Source of the DNA: Pezizomycotina sp. ARF18
Lineage: Eukaryota > Ascomycota
DNA: 64,000 nucleotides
Direction: 5' to 3'
NCBI GenBank assembly: GCA_002224055.1
Contig: AZLU01000002.1
Span: 38,697 to 102,696, forward strand
Shown piece by piece: positions 1-13,615 of this stretch. Both the position numbers and the translations under genes were made by a program. The notes beneath the pieces were generated by a model that saw nothing but the letters and a program-made list of their open reading frames with translations, did not search any database and was not told the origin of the DNA. Position 1 is the first letter of the stretch. Every line of letters starts with the position of its first letter.

Positions 1-196
1 CACCAGACGCGACGAAGGCACCGTAGAACTTGCTGCAGGAGAGAACGGAGTTGCACAAATCGGCTGCCGATGGCAGCAAGGAAAGTATGTCGATTGCAAG
101 CTCGAGGGGAAGCAGTTTGGTGTAGTCCCTTCTATCCTCCGATGAATCGCCAGCCGGATTAACGAGTTTACTGTCTTTATCGCGGTCGTGCTCCAT
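1..196 (-). CDS. F-box-like protein, 5' end only (runs off the window)
   Basis: Reading leftwards from an ATG at 196, the frame is open to the window edge (65 codons). After about 25 charged residues comes LLPLELAIDILSLLP, then DLCNSVLSCSKFYGAF. This is the usual start of a fungal F-box: a Leu-Pro-x-Glu helix, then a second helix with conserved Leu, Val, Ser and Cys. F-box proteins bind Skp1 and act as substrate receptors of SCF ubiquitin ligases. Only the N-terminus is present, so the substrate-binding part cannot be seen. The motif is short and divergent, so the call rests on the helix pattern and its position near the N-terminus. Confidence 0.5.
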   Translation of the reverse strand, partial: MEHDRDKDSKLVNPAGDSSEDRRDYTKLLPLELAIDILSLLPSAADLCNSVLSCSKFYGAFVASG

Positions 197-3100
197 CGTG
201 GTTGAACGCAGGATTTCTCGTTCCTCTTTTTTTGGTAACAGTTGTATGCCAAATCTCGATCTACCGTTCGAATTGAATTGGAAACCAAACTTGAAGCCCT
301 CGATGGAGATAGATCAAAAGCGCGAGAGGAGAGCTGACACTGGAACTTATATACTGTCGAAATGGTTCGAATATTTTTACGGATTGATCGCGAGTAGAAC
401 TTGAAGGTTCAAAGCTCGGGTTACACCAGCCGACAGCTAACTACTTTAGCGGATGATGCATATTGACTCCACGTTTACCATATGAGGTCAGCGCTGCATC
501 GCCGCGATTGTAAATACAATACTGGTAGTCCGACAGCCGTAAGTAGGACCTGTACCAATTCAGGACTATATTCCTTGGAAAGGATAAGGCATGAGCCAGC
601 GTTGAGTTATGTTCACAACTTCCTAAATGGAGACTGTAAATGCACTGGCAAGGCTTTTCGTTCTCCCGCAAACTAAAGATTCAGACCGAACCCGTGGAAT
701 ACTCGTGGTTTTAGGGCTATGAAGGTTCCTCGAACATATATTCCTATCCCGCGAGGCTGTTCAAGTTCGCCAACGAAAGAGCCAAGGTTAACATATAGGA
801 ACTTCGATAGTGGAGATCTCTTTACGGAGTTCTACTTTGACCTTAATATCCGGTCGGTGAAGAGCTATTTCGTAGTCTAATCTCCTGTTTGTGAAGATAT
901 ACTTCAATCAATATTACTAGAAAACTTTCTATGATCTTGTGGGTTGATGACGAGGCGCCAAATTAGAGGCCAGCAAAGCGTTTAAATGCCTTCACCGCTA
1001 GCAGTTGTCTGGAATCTTTCGATGCAAGGGCCAACCAAATTAGACGTTTTGAGTCATCCCACATCGATGTTCGGTGCCCAACATGGAGTGATCCTGCCGA
1101 TTGCTGACACGGCCCGAAGACTACCAGGGAGACTCATGCGGAGGGTTTACTTCTATCTCTGTGAGTTTGTCTATTCCGACTCTTTCTTCGGTGGTACCCC
1201 CGATTCCCCGGTCTCGATACGGAAGTATTAAAACCCCTTATTGAGATGTCCATCTGGATCACGATTCACAAGAATGATAGATACTGCGTAGTGCAGCAGC
1301 TCAGGGCCGTTCTAGAGGTTATAAAAAGACATACTCGTGAAGAAATCGGGACAATGTCCGCATCTCCATGCAACGTGGTTATCTCCTGGCCTGGCTCTGA
1401 TTCTCATGGATTTACATGGTTCTCGGCTGCAATCCCGCGAAAATGCTCATCCGGCTATTTTGAATATTGTCCACTCTCTTTTCAAATCGTACATACCAAG
1501 AGAGATTACGGATAAATCATGTAGGAGGCCCACGAGACTGTTAAAGTGCAATACCATCCTTAACAAAAGGGTTAGATGATATAGCCATTTACCCAGACCT
1601 CGTGAACATCTTGATGTGATAGATAGTACAGTAAAATCGTCTCATGAAATCCATTTCTTGCCCTGGGTACTGGACCCATGTTCCGAAACCTAACCCTGAA
1701 ACGACCTCGCCGCTCGGCGGGAAATTTTTTCTTGAAGACCCTAAAGATAATTGGATGAAACCCCCCATTTCACCACTTTCTCGGGGCTTTAGTAACCGTT
1801 TTCTCGAAGGAAAACGGAGCATTACGGTTACCAGATTCATTTCAAGGAGAGAAAACGAACAGCTAAAACGAATCTACATGATCCTTGTTTAATTTACGGA
1901 ATAAGTCGAGATAGCCGTGATAGATTTATACGTGATAAGACAGCTTCTTGACATGTTTCTACCTATTTATGTAATGCAGAATCCGAATCCAATAAGGAAA
2001 AAAAAAAAAAAAAGGTGGGCATGAAAATGTGAAAGAATGGGGGAAGAACAGGCGATAGGGAAGATCTTAATATTTTCCCACAGGGGCGTAGGGAGAGACT
2101 GTAAACTTTTGTTGACATTCGTATGAGACAATGACCGCATTGCCTTAATGAAGGGCAAGATTCCTTCTCGCACTTTTTCCAAGGCTAGGCCACGGTTTGC
2201 TGGGCCAACTGGGGCTCGAGACAATATTTAGAATCACTCAACGTCTGAGATGGGAGCATTTTGGGAATCATACCCCGATCGGCTCTGGATAACATGTTCG
2301 TGAATATTAGCCCATTCTTAAGATCTTCTACACAAGTTTCAATGCAGACAACTCGCAAGAAAAACCTCTGAGAGCGAACTCACAGTGAAGGAGGATTCGA
2401 TAGCCAATAGCTCATGGTTGGGAAGGGAAACCTTCTTGAGAAAGAAAGCAGCAAACAAAAATGTTTCCGAGGCTTTGAGGCAGTGTTAGTGGTTTCGCAA
2501 GCTGCGTGTTCCTGACAATAGCCGCCGGTTCCCCCAGGAACCACGCCTGCGTGGGTTTGTGTCCCTGCAGTTTCTGATGTTCTTCACCTGCGGGGGAATC
2601 ATGAATGACAACAAAGGATTTTCAAGTTTGGTGGTTGGTTACCACTGCCGGGAGGGGAACGTGATACAATTCGTTCGCGGTTGAGGGACAGAAAAGCAAG
2701 GAATATGCCAACAACTAGTATCGGTCGGTACCGTTCTGCCTAAACTACTTTAGACGATACCGTTAAAAACTCGTCTGGATAAATAAATAGATCAGACGAA
2801 GGATTGCGGGTATTTTCACGAGTGACGAGGAAAAGATGCAACAAAATCCTGTTTTCCGAACCCCATTCCTCCGGTTTTCTGTCCTCGTGCTGCCTAGAAT
2901 AGTAAACGTCACGAATCTGATCGAGCAATCGTTTGCTCGAATCCAGGATGACAAACGCGCTACTTGGTGGGCGACTATAGAACCAGCAGGGGAAGAGCGT
3001 AGCCTTCTTCACAAAAACTTCTGACGGAAAAGCCTGATGGAGAGCGAAAGAATGGCAATTTAACCACGCTCAGGGCGTCAGGCTAAGGAAAACTTGCTGG

Positions 3101-3967
3101 ATTAGCCGATGAGTAAACTCCGCACTTACGGGCTATTACTGATACCATTGGAGATCTATACTACGTATTGAGCATGTAAACAAGAGCGACAAACACGAAA
3201 AAGAGCGAAGACCCGATAGAAACTGCCTAAAGAGCTTTCCCAGGGTTCTAGACTTTTCATTTTTAGAGACATTGATGTGCTAAGATGTCTGAATACCAAC
3301 TTCAACAAACACCACCGTAGTAAAAACAAAGCAAGCAGCGTCATGCGCAAAGTGGTAGAGGGGAGAAGTAACTGCTAGGAAAGTGCACAGTAGCTGGTAT
3401 ATTTCACACTCGTTGCCGTGGGACGAAGATACTAGATAACTACTGCGCTAGCAGTGTGAAAAGTGTGTGGTAAATATAGCCTGATACATTGCGATTGTCA
3501 GAGACTGGGAGGGGGGCTCACGCTGATACTTCGGCGTAATCCTTTCAGAAATCCGTTCATTCAACGATCAGTTTATCAACACAGATCATAGGGTCCGGAT
3601 ATACCAAGCCTTATTTAACTACAATACGAGACCCTGAATTCCACGAGGCCCGTTATTTCCGCTCAAAGATGGAATCGAATCCCAAATTACAAAAGATTCA
3701 CAATAATATCCTCCTTTTGTACTATACTATCGTTGTCATTTTTGTTATTAAAGTGTTATAAACCTTCCGTTGAATTGCGACGGCTTTATTCCTGCTGCAC
3801 TTTTTCCCTTTCATCCTCTAAATGTCCAGGGACTGGAGAGAGGTTCCAATAAGATCTCTAATTATTATCAGTAACGGAAGCAAGATCGCAGTGGGTACGG
3901 GTGGAGTCCGCGACTCCTCTCATTTTCTGGTCGAAGGACGAAGTGGCAGGCCAACGACAGCAGAAGG
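197..3967. other. Intergenic stretch, no defensible gene
   Basis: About 3.8 kb between the F-box start and the membrane-protein gene. Open frames reach at most about 90 codons on either strand. They show no family motif, no splice-site pattern and no signal peptide. A poly-A run lies at about 1999-2013. No tRNA, rRNA or long repeat was seen by eye. Because neighbouring genes are fragmented by indels, a badly broken gene could be hidden here. Confidence 0.5.
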
Positions 3968-5658
3968 ATGGCGATTCTACCGATAATATACAGGCGCGTG
4001 TCGTCGTCAACAATAGACCCGAATAAAGATCCGAAAGTGCTTACGATAAAGGTGGTTATCCTGGTGGTTATAGGAATTGCGGTATTCGTGGTGTTATTCT
4101 GGGTATCCCTCATAATCAGCAGGCGACAGGGGCGACCGACAACGATACGGAGGCGGGTGACGCATCAGCGGATGCAATTGAGCGTCGATAGCGACTTGAG
4201 CGTTCCAGCGGATAAAATGAAGAGGACAATGACGAAGAGGGAGGACAGGAACAAGAGGAGGCTGAGCCGGGGGCCTAGGATACCTATCGCGACGCAGAAC
4301 ATGTCGGCGGGAGTGACACTGCCGCAGAGACCGCCGAGGCTATCGTTGGGGCAGAATCTTCGGATGTCGCGAACTGAAAAACTGATGGATTTGAGCCCTG
4401 GATTGAGATCGATTCTATCGAATAGTACCGACAGAAGCCGTTCTTCCACGACTCTGCCGATTCAGTTGCCTTCAGCTGGACTATCTGCACCTTCCTCTTC
4501 CCTTTCGGCACCATCATCTTCCCGCGCACACCGCGTACGCAACAAGTTTGACACCACCTTCGTCTGTCGGTCACAGCAAGAATTCATCAATATCGTCAAA
4601 GAAATCGCCGCTCTCAGGGCCTCCACAGCAGATAGAGCTCGATATCATGGATTCTCCACCAACGCCGCCGAAGACACCGCCGCCGACACGATCGAGGACG
4701 CCTCCGCTCGCAGATTCACCCACGTTCGTCTCCCGGTCAAACTCTAAAGCCGCCCGAGCACAATCCAGCGGCAGCATCATAATTGCTCTCGACCATCCTC
4801 CTGTCCTCGACGTACCCCCGCCGCTATCGTGGAACCCTTCGCTTTTCAACAAGTACACGATGGCCGCGGACGGCAAGCACATTTCCAGGGCGTTTGAGCG
4901 TGATCCATATGACGATAGAGCCAGCATCATTTCACCCTCGGAAGAACCGACAACTCCGTTCCTCAGCAGTAAATCAATCAAATCAGACAAATCGAAAAAG
5001 GGACGCTCTCGTTCCCAATCGCGGTCGCGCTCGACGCGTTCACGTGGTACTACGAAAGGGACATATAGGAACACAATCTCGCAAAGCCCGATGAGATGAC
5101 TCCGCGCACGGTTCCTCCGCCAATTCAGCGCGCTATAGCGGCGCAAGCTGGCAAACCTCCCTCACACAAACCGACACATACTCCTTCCTCGACAATAACG
5201 CCGGGTCCTCCACCGCCCAAGCGTGGTAGACTACCAGCACCTCTCCATCCAACCCTTCGACGAAAGCAACCTCAACCTTCCATCAATGCCCTCCACAGCA
5301 CGAAAATCGGCCTTTCTAAACCCCGATTCACCCAAGAACACCCTGACCAGCATCGCCACATTGCTGCGGATGTACTCCCCCGGACCCGAGGGAAGGGACC
5401 AAGGTGGCACGGGCAGTAGCACGGGCAGCAGAACGCCGTCCGTGAGGAGCACGAGGACGGACGGCACGAGCTTAAGCGGCGTCGGTCGCGACATGTCGAG
5501 TTACAGGCAGACGATCCACAGATTCCGCTCGAACGGCGGACAGCATGTCCACGCGGACCGTCCCTAGCCCTACGCAGGAGTTCATCCTGCCGCTCTTCGC
5601 GAAGAAGCCAATCTCGGCGCACTCAAGCCTCAATAATACTTCAAGTTACAGAAGTTAA
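3968..5658 (+). CDS. Single-pass membrane protein with long Ser/Pro-rich cytosolic tail (frame broken)
   Basis: The start at 3968 opens a frame with one strong membrane segment at residues about 26-50 (core VVILVVIGIAVFVVLFWVS), preceded by a short polar N-terminus and followed by an Arg-rich stop-transfer. The rest is Ser/Pro/Arg-rich and low in complexity, including PPTPPKTPPPTRSRTPP near 4650. Coding sense moves to another frame near 4540, again near 5090 (DSAHGSSANSARYSG), again near 5222 and again near 5546, where STRTVPSPTQEFILPLF leads to a TAA at 5658. Reassembled it would be about 560 residues. The family is not recognised. The layout resembles fungal plasma-membrane or vacuolar signalling anchors, but no function is assigned. 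The four frame jumps look like indels rather than introns, since no donor or acceptor pairs lie at the jumps. Confidence 0.6.
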
Positions 5659-8600
5659 TTCTTAATATTTTCACCTTATTAATATCTCACGCAGTTTGTA
5701 TATACGTCACGTCGCTCAAAAAAAGCATTTTTCCTTTGTGCATTATTTCGTCTTTCTTTCAAGTTGGCAAGTTGTTTCCTATACATTTCCCTCTCATACT
5801 AGCATTCTTCTCCTATTTCACCCTTCAGAGTCCTCGCGGAGTTGCACTTTCCTATCACTATACATTCATGCATATACTGGAGTTTTCTTACGGTCATACT
5901 CATATTTATTCATAATCTTCCTCGAAAATTGTATCAATATTCTCATTTATCCTTGTTGGCTCATACAGATACTGCAGCCGCCGTTTAGTAATGTTTTTTT
6001 TCCGTTATAACCCTTCCTTCAAAAGCTGTAAAAAATTTTGGATCGAAATTATCACGGGTATCTCCATCTCACTCCTTCTCATAACTCTTTCTACAAACAC
6101 CGTGACGCACCAGTCCATATACACAAGTGTACTCAGAGGAATATTTAGCCTATTCTAGCCTAACTAGAAATCAAAGAGGGGAATCTCAATATGCTCTTTA
6201 GCCAAACATGTGTGTATTCTTTTTTCCCTAACCACCCTTGTGAACATGGGGAAGTTTTCCATTGTTTGTGGAAGAAGAAGGCTGCAGGCTGTGCACAGCC
6301 AGCCACAAACGCTCTTCACCATGCGAGGCTAGCATATGGTAAAACAAACAATAGTGTCCCGATTTTTCACAGCTACCGCTCGCAAACACGAGACCACCTA
6401 AACAAAGGATCGGAAGGCCCTGGATTGATTTGTGGGGAACGAGGTGTACACTGAAGGCTGAGTCTGAGTGCCAATCATCTTCGGCGATGCGCCGGCTGGC
6501 ATATACGATGGATAAGAAATTAGATTCGAGTAACACGAGACAGCAATCGAATCATCCGTGAATCGGGCAGGCCAGGATTCGACCAGTGGCAGACAGAGCA
6601 CAGAGGGATAGAAGAGATAATGCCTAGGGGGCGCAGTAAATGGAACGAAGAAAAGTGCAAAAAATGAGGAACTACGGCTGGAACTCTCGTGATTTTCGTA
6701 TCTGCGCATTGATGAGCTAGAAACCTGGCTTTTATTTGATAAATGAGCGTCAACAAGTTTCGCCTTCATTTATGTAATTTGAAAACCCCCGGTCTGAGTG
6801 GGAAAACCGTATTCTCTAGCAATCGTAAATGGAAACCCGTATTCTCGTTTATGTAGTACTTACAGTCTCGAATATCATCCCATTAACATTCTATGCTCGG
6901 TGAAAGAATGAAGATAAGCCTTGCCTTTGACTATATCGTTATGACAGAGACCGGCGTGGCTACCAATGCATACCAACAATGTTTGGCTCTGGATGGAAAA
7001 CACGTAATCCAGCGGACGCCAATACACAGATCCAGGTTGAGTTCCGCCGCCGAGGGATAAAACGTATCGCCCTTTTTCAGCTCAATGCAAAAGGCTTGTC
7101 GCCGCTGTGGCCAGGGTCCACCTCAGAATCTGCGATTTCAACATTTTTCCAAATTTATAACTATTTCCCCGGAAGAAACCAAATTTCCAACTCAGACAAA
7201 TATCTGGCCTTGCCGAGACAATCGAATCTAGGGACTTGCAATCCCGATATGATTGACTAAGGGAACGTCTGCATAGGGCAAGGTGTTGGATAAATCGTCT
7301 CGCGTTAAAAACGGACGTGAGCGCAATTTTGGGAGGTCGAACAACATGTGATTTCCCGAACTCGGCTGTCTGAGAAGGTTCAATGAAAGTGGTTTCGCCA
7401 GGGTCCTGGTCGATATATCAATGGGACGCTTACGCACTCTAGGCGCGACCTTACAAAGATAATGTGAGTTGAATTAGCGCGCAAGGGATCGGCCCTACAA
7501 GATAATACCATGGAAGAGGCATCGACTCGGAGTGACTAGCTTATCAGTGTCTCCGTGCCCCTTCCGGGACGATATCACAACAGAGGATTGGGATTCGAGA
7601 TTTGGCACTCTTGTTGCGACTTAATGGGTGGGAGCAATCCAGAAGCCAAACCCTGCCCTAGGACACCATTCAGAACATCAAGATTCAACAGGATTCATCA
7701 CTGTTCACTCACGCGCATGTCCACTGCAGACGGAGTGCTTTTGTGGGATGAGAGCTTCTGTCACAAGCCGCTTCTGATAGAACACCAACCGAGTAAACGA
7801 AATGAAGGATATCCTTTGTGATTGATTAGGCGCTTCATGATAACGATCACTCCGGTATCTCAGTGTCAAACGTTCAAGTCGTTCCGTTGTTTCTAGAAAA
7901 TTTTTACGAAAAAAGAATAGTTCTATTACCAATCTTAAACTGATCGATCCTTGTTTTGTTCTTTTGGCATATTTCAAACAGGAGCTGGAAACAGATGGAT
8001 CACGTTTTGTTTGGTGATGTTTCAGATAGACAGGCAAGTAAATGTGAGATTAGCTCGAGAACCCGCCACTATATCCTCTACAATCCGGTGGTTTCCGATA
8101 ATTCGCTGGAGAATGCAAGTTAATAAGGAAGATTGTCATTCATAGTTCTTGTACTGTTGAAGCTAATCAGCTTTTCGATTGAATAATGTCTTTATTGAGA
8201 TTGTATTATTTGTCGGGATTACTATCTGCATTCATTCCCAATGCCCGCTTGTAAACCACAAACTATCTAGAGCTAGTCCCTGGTTCATAGGGAAAGTGGA
8301 GATGGTCTCAGACGGATACAGGGACGGCATGGCGTTTAATTTGCAAGGAGAGATCTCGAAATCTGTGCCGATCTCTTGGGCTGCTCTGCTCTCGTATGTT
8401 TAACTCGGGTTCGTAAAGAATACATGCTTGATATATTTACCATGCGCCTGTCTCTCGAGGAAGTCAAAATTGGGGAAACAGTCTCATTTCTGTCCCTTCT
8501 AAAGTACGACTTCAAGACCCTTCATACGGCGCAATCGTAATGCTTTTGGGTAGAGGTCCGGCTTTGTGTTTATCATCCATATATATATCCCCGGTATCTG

Positions 8601-8673
8601 ATCTTTGGGGATCCACTTGACAATTAGAAACACGAGGCAAACGGCAATATCGGAACTCTTCAACGCGACGAAC
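5659..8673. other. Intergenic stretch, no defensible gene
   Basis: Three kilobases with no convincing coding sequence. The longest open frames are about 120 codons (for example the minus strand at 6398-6769) and lack any motif. The first few hundred bases are T-rich, as expected of the 3' flank of the preceding gene. No RNA gene or repeat was found. Confidence 0.45.
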
Positions 8674-9576
8674 ATGAAGTCCAGATCATCCTTCGCAATA
8701 TTCGCGAGTTCACTCCTATTTTCGTCCGCTTTTGCCCTACCTAGACCGCGTCCTGACTTCGCAACTAACTCCGCCTGCGCTGATGTCCACATAATAAGGC
8801 GCGCGGCTCGACCGAGAACCAAGCGTCCCCTCGGAAATCGAAAACGGACGGCGGACAAATCATAGATGATCCATACACATCCGTTGGGCTGGACTCCACG
8901 GGCGGCGAAGGCGGGATTGGCCGTCGCTCAAGGCATTCAAATACCCTCGCAGGGCTGTCCGTTTCCCGCGAGGCGGTCCTGTATCCCGCCTGGGACTACG
9001 AGCTCGTAACCTATGTAACCTAGCCAACCAGATCAAAGCTCAGGTGTCCCAATGTCCGAACCAGAAACTGGTGCTACTCGGGTATAGCCAGGGTGCCGAA
9101 ATCGTAGGCGACGCACTTGCCGGGGGAGGGTTGTTGCCGGCTGCAGCAGATCCAGACAAATATAGCAAGTATAGTATGACCTCCCTTTCACCCTTGAACT
9201 ACTAGTACAATATCTGCTCCGGTCGATGCAATGATAGACTAACCTGATGAATTTAATTACCGCGATAATCCTTTGGGGTGATCCCAGGCGTGAGGCTTCA
9301 CAGAAGTTCGTGACGGGAACTCCAATACCGACGATGGGGAGTTATTTTGGCAGACCCTCCTGGAGTGTATCCAAGCTGGACAAGTACTACGGCCAGAAGA
9401 TCAAATCGTTCTGCAATTATCAAGACAAGTACTGTGCCTCAGGATTAGCAGGGATACATAAGATTAGCAAAAACGACACGAGCGAAAACGTCCACATTTA
9501 CTCATACATGGAAACCGCAGTTGATCCGGCGGTCGAGTTTGTATATGATATGATTAATGCCGGGGGTAGCGACTAA
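8674..9576 (+). CDS. Secreted cutinase (carbohydrate esterase family 5), frame broken
   Basis: Cutinases hydrolyse plant cuticular polyester using a Ser-Asp-His triad. The ATG at 8674 opens a signal peptide (MKSRSSFAIFASSLLFSSAFA) followed by a short pro-segment and CADVHII, the first conserved Cys and beta strand. A shift near 8795 scrambles the next stretch. The frame returns with CPNQKLVLLGYSQGAEIV, whose GYSQG nucleophile elbow is at 9080-9094. After an intron at about 9170-9255 comes GDP, then YQDKYC carrying the catalytic Asp near 9420, and VHIYSY with the His near 9495, ending at TAA 9576. The family is normally about 200-230 residues, which fits. The intron has a CTAAC branch point, but the expected acceptor AG just before ITAIILWGDP is missing a G, consistent with a base deletion. 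All triad residues are present, so this is probably a working gene badly sequenced. Confidence 0.85.
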
Positions 9577-10132
9577 AGAGCTTCAATTCTTAATGTTTAA
9601 TATTTATATATATAGCATAGGACCGGCGTAATCTAAGGATACTTCTCATGTAATTAATAGTCGATAATAGATTGTTTTTGTTCAAGTTTCTCATCTTTAA
9701 ACACTAATACTTGCATGCACATTGACCCTTGGATAATATTAGTGTTATTACTATTACTCGTTCTATCATATTCAAGCCTCGATCAACAAGACATTGATGT
9801 CGTGGAATTAGTGTACAGGATTCGTAAGAAATAGGATAGACAACCAAAGTAATTAAAACTGTAAAGAGTATGAAGACAGAGAATCTAATCCTATACATAG
9901 ACAGCCCTAGACAGGCAGAACTTTGAAAAGAAAAAACGCCCGCGTAGAAAACCTGAATGTATAGCAGCGCTAAAAGTACTCGATAAAAGGGTATCATGAG
10001 AAGTGAAAGGGATAATGATTAAATACAAGTGGAGAATATATGAACAGATATCTTAGGTATAGAGATTAGGATCGCCAAAAGATATTGTGGAGTCGGGGGG
10101 AGAAGACGATTGATCTCATGGAATCGTCGCAT

Positions 10133-11609
10133 TTATACGGGGGATGGAGCGTAGGCATCCAAAATAGAGTCAATATCGTACGTCTCATAAGGGCTGCGTA
10201 GCGGCGAGCTAATCGACCGCCTCAGACCAACGGGTGCACCGGTCCTCAATGTGCCCGGAGCATTAGTCGTTCTCGGAATTTGCAGTTGCGTCAGTTGCAG
10301 TTGCAAGATCATGTTATGCGCTTCCGTCGGAGCTTCAAGTCCGAAATGGAACCGCTTTCGGGCACATATTTCGCCGGGTTGCGGCCTATTTCCCTCATTG
10401 ACTTTGTTGTGTAAGTGTATGACGCTTCGGCTCTGGGCTTGGAACTCGAACGCTTGGTCTTGCTGGACGGCGAGGAAGGTAATCCCGGGAGTGCCTTCCG
10501 CTGTTGACCTTCGGACCTTGACCGGCCGTGCTTGTTCTTGACGGCCTCTACCGATTTCAAAGCCGGCTTGAGCGTCGTAATCTGTCTGTTCCGAGTCTGC
10601 GTCCGTTTCCTTCTCCTCAATGGGCTCTGCATTGACAAGAATTTCTGGCTTTTTTCGGTGGTTGGCTGGGGAGTCTCCTTTTCTCATTCTCCACCTTTTC
10701 CGTTGCCTCCACTTTGTCCTCCTCACTGTTCACTGGCTCGAATGTTGGGAGTGGCGACAGTGGTGGTGATACGGGAAGAGATGGTGCCAATGAGGTATTC
10801 GAAGATGCTGATGATCGGTCAGACGATGCCGAGGACCTGTCGGACGCTGACGACGACGACGAAGATGCTGACGATGATGATAAAGATGTGGTCGTAGGGG
10901 AAACCGCCTCTTCATCAATTCTAGGAACCGTCAATTCGTTTTTCTATCCTTCATCTCGTTACTTTGGAGAGTGACCTCTTTAATCCGATAAGTCTCAAAG
11001 GATCCCGATCGGAGATGGACGCCGAGCCTTGCAAACTGCTTATTGCTGTCCTTGAGCTTTTGCGTGTTGCCCAGGGCCGTTTGCATCGCCGCTGCTACTT
11101 TGTTTGTTGTAGTACCGCCGATGTTCATTTTCGCGATAGCAACGGCAGCCCTTCCAACCGATGACTTCCTCATACGCTCCGCCATAGACTTCCTTCTCGG
11201 GCCTGGCGGCGCATTGGGGCGCTTCGAGCTCGCGTTTTTGGCGCTCTTCTTGACAGAAGCGTCCCTTGTGAGGGGCTTCCTCGCCTGCACGGACGGTAGC
11301 GGGGGAAGAGGAGGAGAACCGGGGACTCAGATGTGCTTGAAGAGAACGAATCTGGAATCGGGGGCACCGGCGGCCTATAGATGGAATACCTATTGCTGCC
11401 GTTCTTGTCGGCCTTCGAAACCTTCAAGGTTGCCTGCTGAGCCATCCTCCGATGCGCTGCGGCTTCAGCGATACTCTTTCTGAATAAATCAGCCTGTTCG
11501 GAGTGTGGGTTTACGACTACATCGAGGGGGCCGCAATTTCGAGTTCTACTGCCGGTTTGCGATTGAAAGAGAAGAAAGAAAAAAGCTTGCTGGATGCCTT
11601 TTTCGCCAT
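10133..11609 (-). CDS. Ser-rich basic low-complexity protein, unknown function (frame broken)
   Basis: The start is chosen at 11609 (MAKKASSKLFSFFSFNRKP). Coding sense then moves frame to VVNPHSEQADLFRKSIAEAA, a helical segment, and to a Lys/Arg-rich stretch near 11200 (RRKSMAERMRKSSVGRAAV). Next come a poly-Ser/Asp block near 10830-10930, a Glu-rich linker, and a C-terminus ending ETYDIDSILDAYAPSPV at the stop at 10133. Total length would be about 480 residues. I recognise no family. The poly-Ser block and basic segments suggest a disordered intracellular protein. At least four frame changes without splice signals point to indels. Confidence 0.5.
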
Positions 11610-13615
11610 TGTGATGTTGTTGAGAGACTTCTATGGAAGGACAAACTGAACTAAGAATGTTCAAGGGAGTGTATATGGGATCAAACCAATTTCCAGAACG
11701 GTTTGAATACACCGAGTCTAATTAATATTAGTAGATTCAGCACGGTTAGAAGAATGATAAACCTGTGCTGCGAAGCAAAAGGGCATGGAGGAGGGTTATT
11801 ATGCACTTTGGTTAACTTGCTTCGTTAGGTGTTGGATCTGGGCGCCATCCTTTATATTCAGCTCTGTCGCAATACGAACGGCTAATATGAACGTCCATAA
11901 TTGTAGATCACGGGTCGCCCCTTTGGGCTGGAAACGTGCCCATTTTTGACCAAAGCTCCTCTTGCTCGTCTTCCGGAAAAATCTAAACCTTGTGAGACAT
12001 TAGATTATTCTTTGCAGCTGTTGGTATTTTAAGTCCGATAGTGAAACGAAACTATACATGTGCGATGATCCCACCGAAGGCGAATCGCGAGAAGAGCGCC
12101 TTGTCTTAGCCCTGCAGCCCCATGGCCGCAGGGATATAACTGGCGAGATCCTTCTACCGAAGGGAGGAGGAGTTGGTCCGCCGCCGGTGGATGGATGTTA
12201 TAAGTATAGAAACGCTGATATCGTCGTACGATAACAACAATCCTACGACCGTTATTCACCACCATTATTCCCAGCAATAGGATTGTTCTTTTTTCTACGC
12301 GAGGTTTTATGTATATTAGATAACCCCCGCTGCGACAACTATCGTCCAGATATCCATTACGATGTAAGGGTCCGTAGAATTCCTGAGAAGAGAAGTATAC
12401 ACGTAGCTCTCCTGGTTTCTTCAATGGTATGACGTCCCCGACATAAGCCTTTAATGTCGGCCCTAATCCCTGGCGCTTTCTGTTTTTTTAATACATTCTC
12501 TATATATCTTCTAAACTTGATAACAGATCTTGACTTTGGAGGAAGAGCGAGTGGCTATCTTTTGAGGGGTTCTCAGAGTATACCTGAAACGTCCCGCTTT
12601 GGCTCGTTTCGAGGGTTGTATTGCTCTCGCATTCTGGGGGTTTTTGTTGTTTCTAGAGCTCGTATCCTCTGAAGGATCATGAGACAAGCCACAAGACTGC
12701 GATAAGGATAACAGTTGCTATTGTCGGTGGCTCTTCGCAACGATCTGCCACATACTGCCAGTGGATCGATTGCAATATTTCGCAAAATCCTTCATGCGAT
12801 CATGGAGCAAAAGCCGTTTTCACTAGTTATTTTGACGATCGTGAGCTCATGAGACCCCAAAATGAAGGGAGTTCTATTTAAAAAGCACTGAAAGGTGCAC
12901 CGGTGGTTCAGTGTGCACACCGCTAAAACTACATATTATACGGATCATCGTGAACACAATTTTCATACCAAACATTAGCGATCCCGAGCGGTTAGACATG
13001 TGGTCAGATCGGAAGTTCAATCAAAAACGGTTCTTCTAGAAGGAAGAACATAGCCAACAGATTTTATCATGGATAGCTCATTCAGCCATTCGAGAGGCGG
13101 GGTAAATGTTCGATGACTTTGAGAGCCAGTGCAGTGGATCCATCGGCTATGCTTCCAATTCCATCTCATCAATCATTCTCCTACGCCTATTTGCCGTCCG
13201 GTTTTTTATTATTTTTTCTATTTGCATATTTACGTTTGCACATTTTTGTAAAGGCAAGCAAGCGGGCGGCAGGTACGTAACGTCCGCTCCGAGTTTGTGT
13301 GAATTGGAGGTCTCGCCACGGGCAAACCTGCCCTGGCTCGCAATTGGCGAAGGACCCTGGCCGAGATGGGGCATACCGATTGAAGAGGACACCATTGACT
13401 TACTTTAATATGGAGTATCTGTCATATACTCCTGATAGTATTATTTAATGAGGAATGGCAGGGTAAGACAAATTGATCATATAATACGATCTTGAAATTC
13501 TCTTAGCAATGTCGGTCTGCTGACCCTTTCTAGCATCATCTGAAAATAGGTGATACATATGCTCAGGGATATTCCGCTCTACTCCCTAAAGGAATATTAT
13601 AACATCAAACAATGC
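11610..13615. other. Intergenic stretch, no defensible gene
   Basis: Two kilobases between the Ser-rich gene and the 3' end of the RdRP-helicase gene. A 131-codon minus frame (12029-12424) and a 100-codon plus frame (13106-13408, ending EGPWPRWGIPIEEDTIDLL) are open, but neither shows a recognisable domain. The second has a more protein-like C-terminus and could be a short exon. AT-rich sequence at 13420-13610 fits a downstream flank. Confidence 0.4.
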
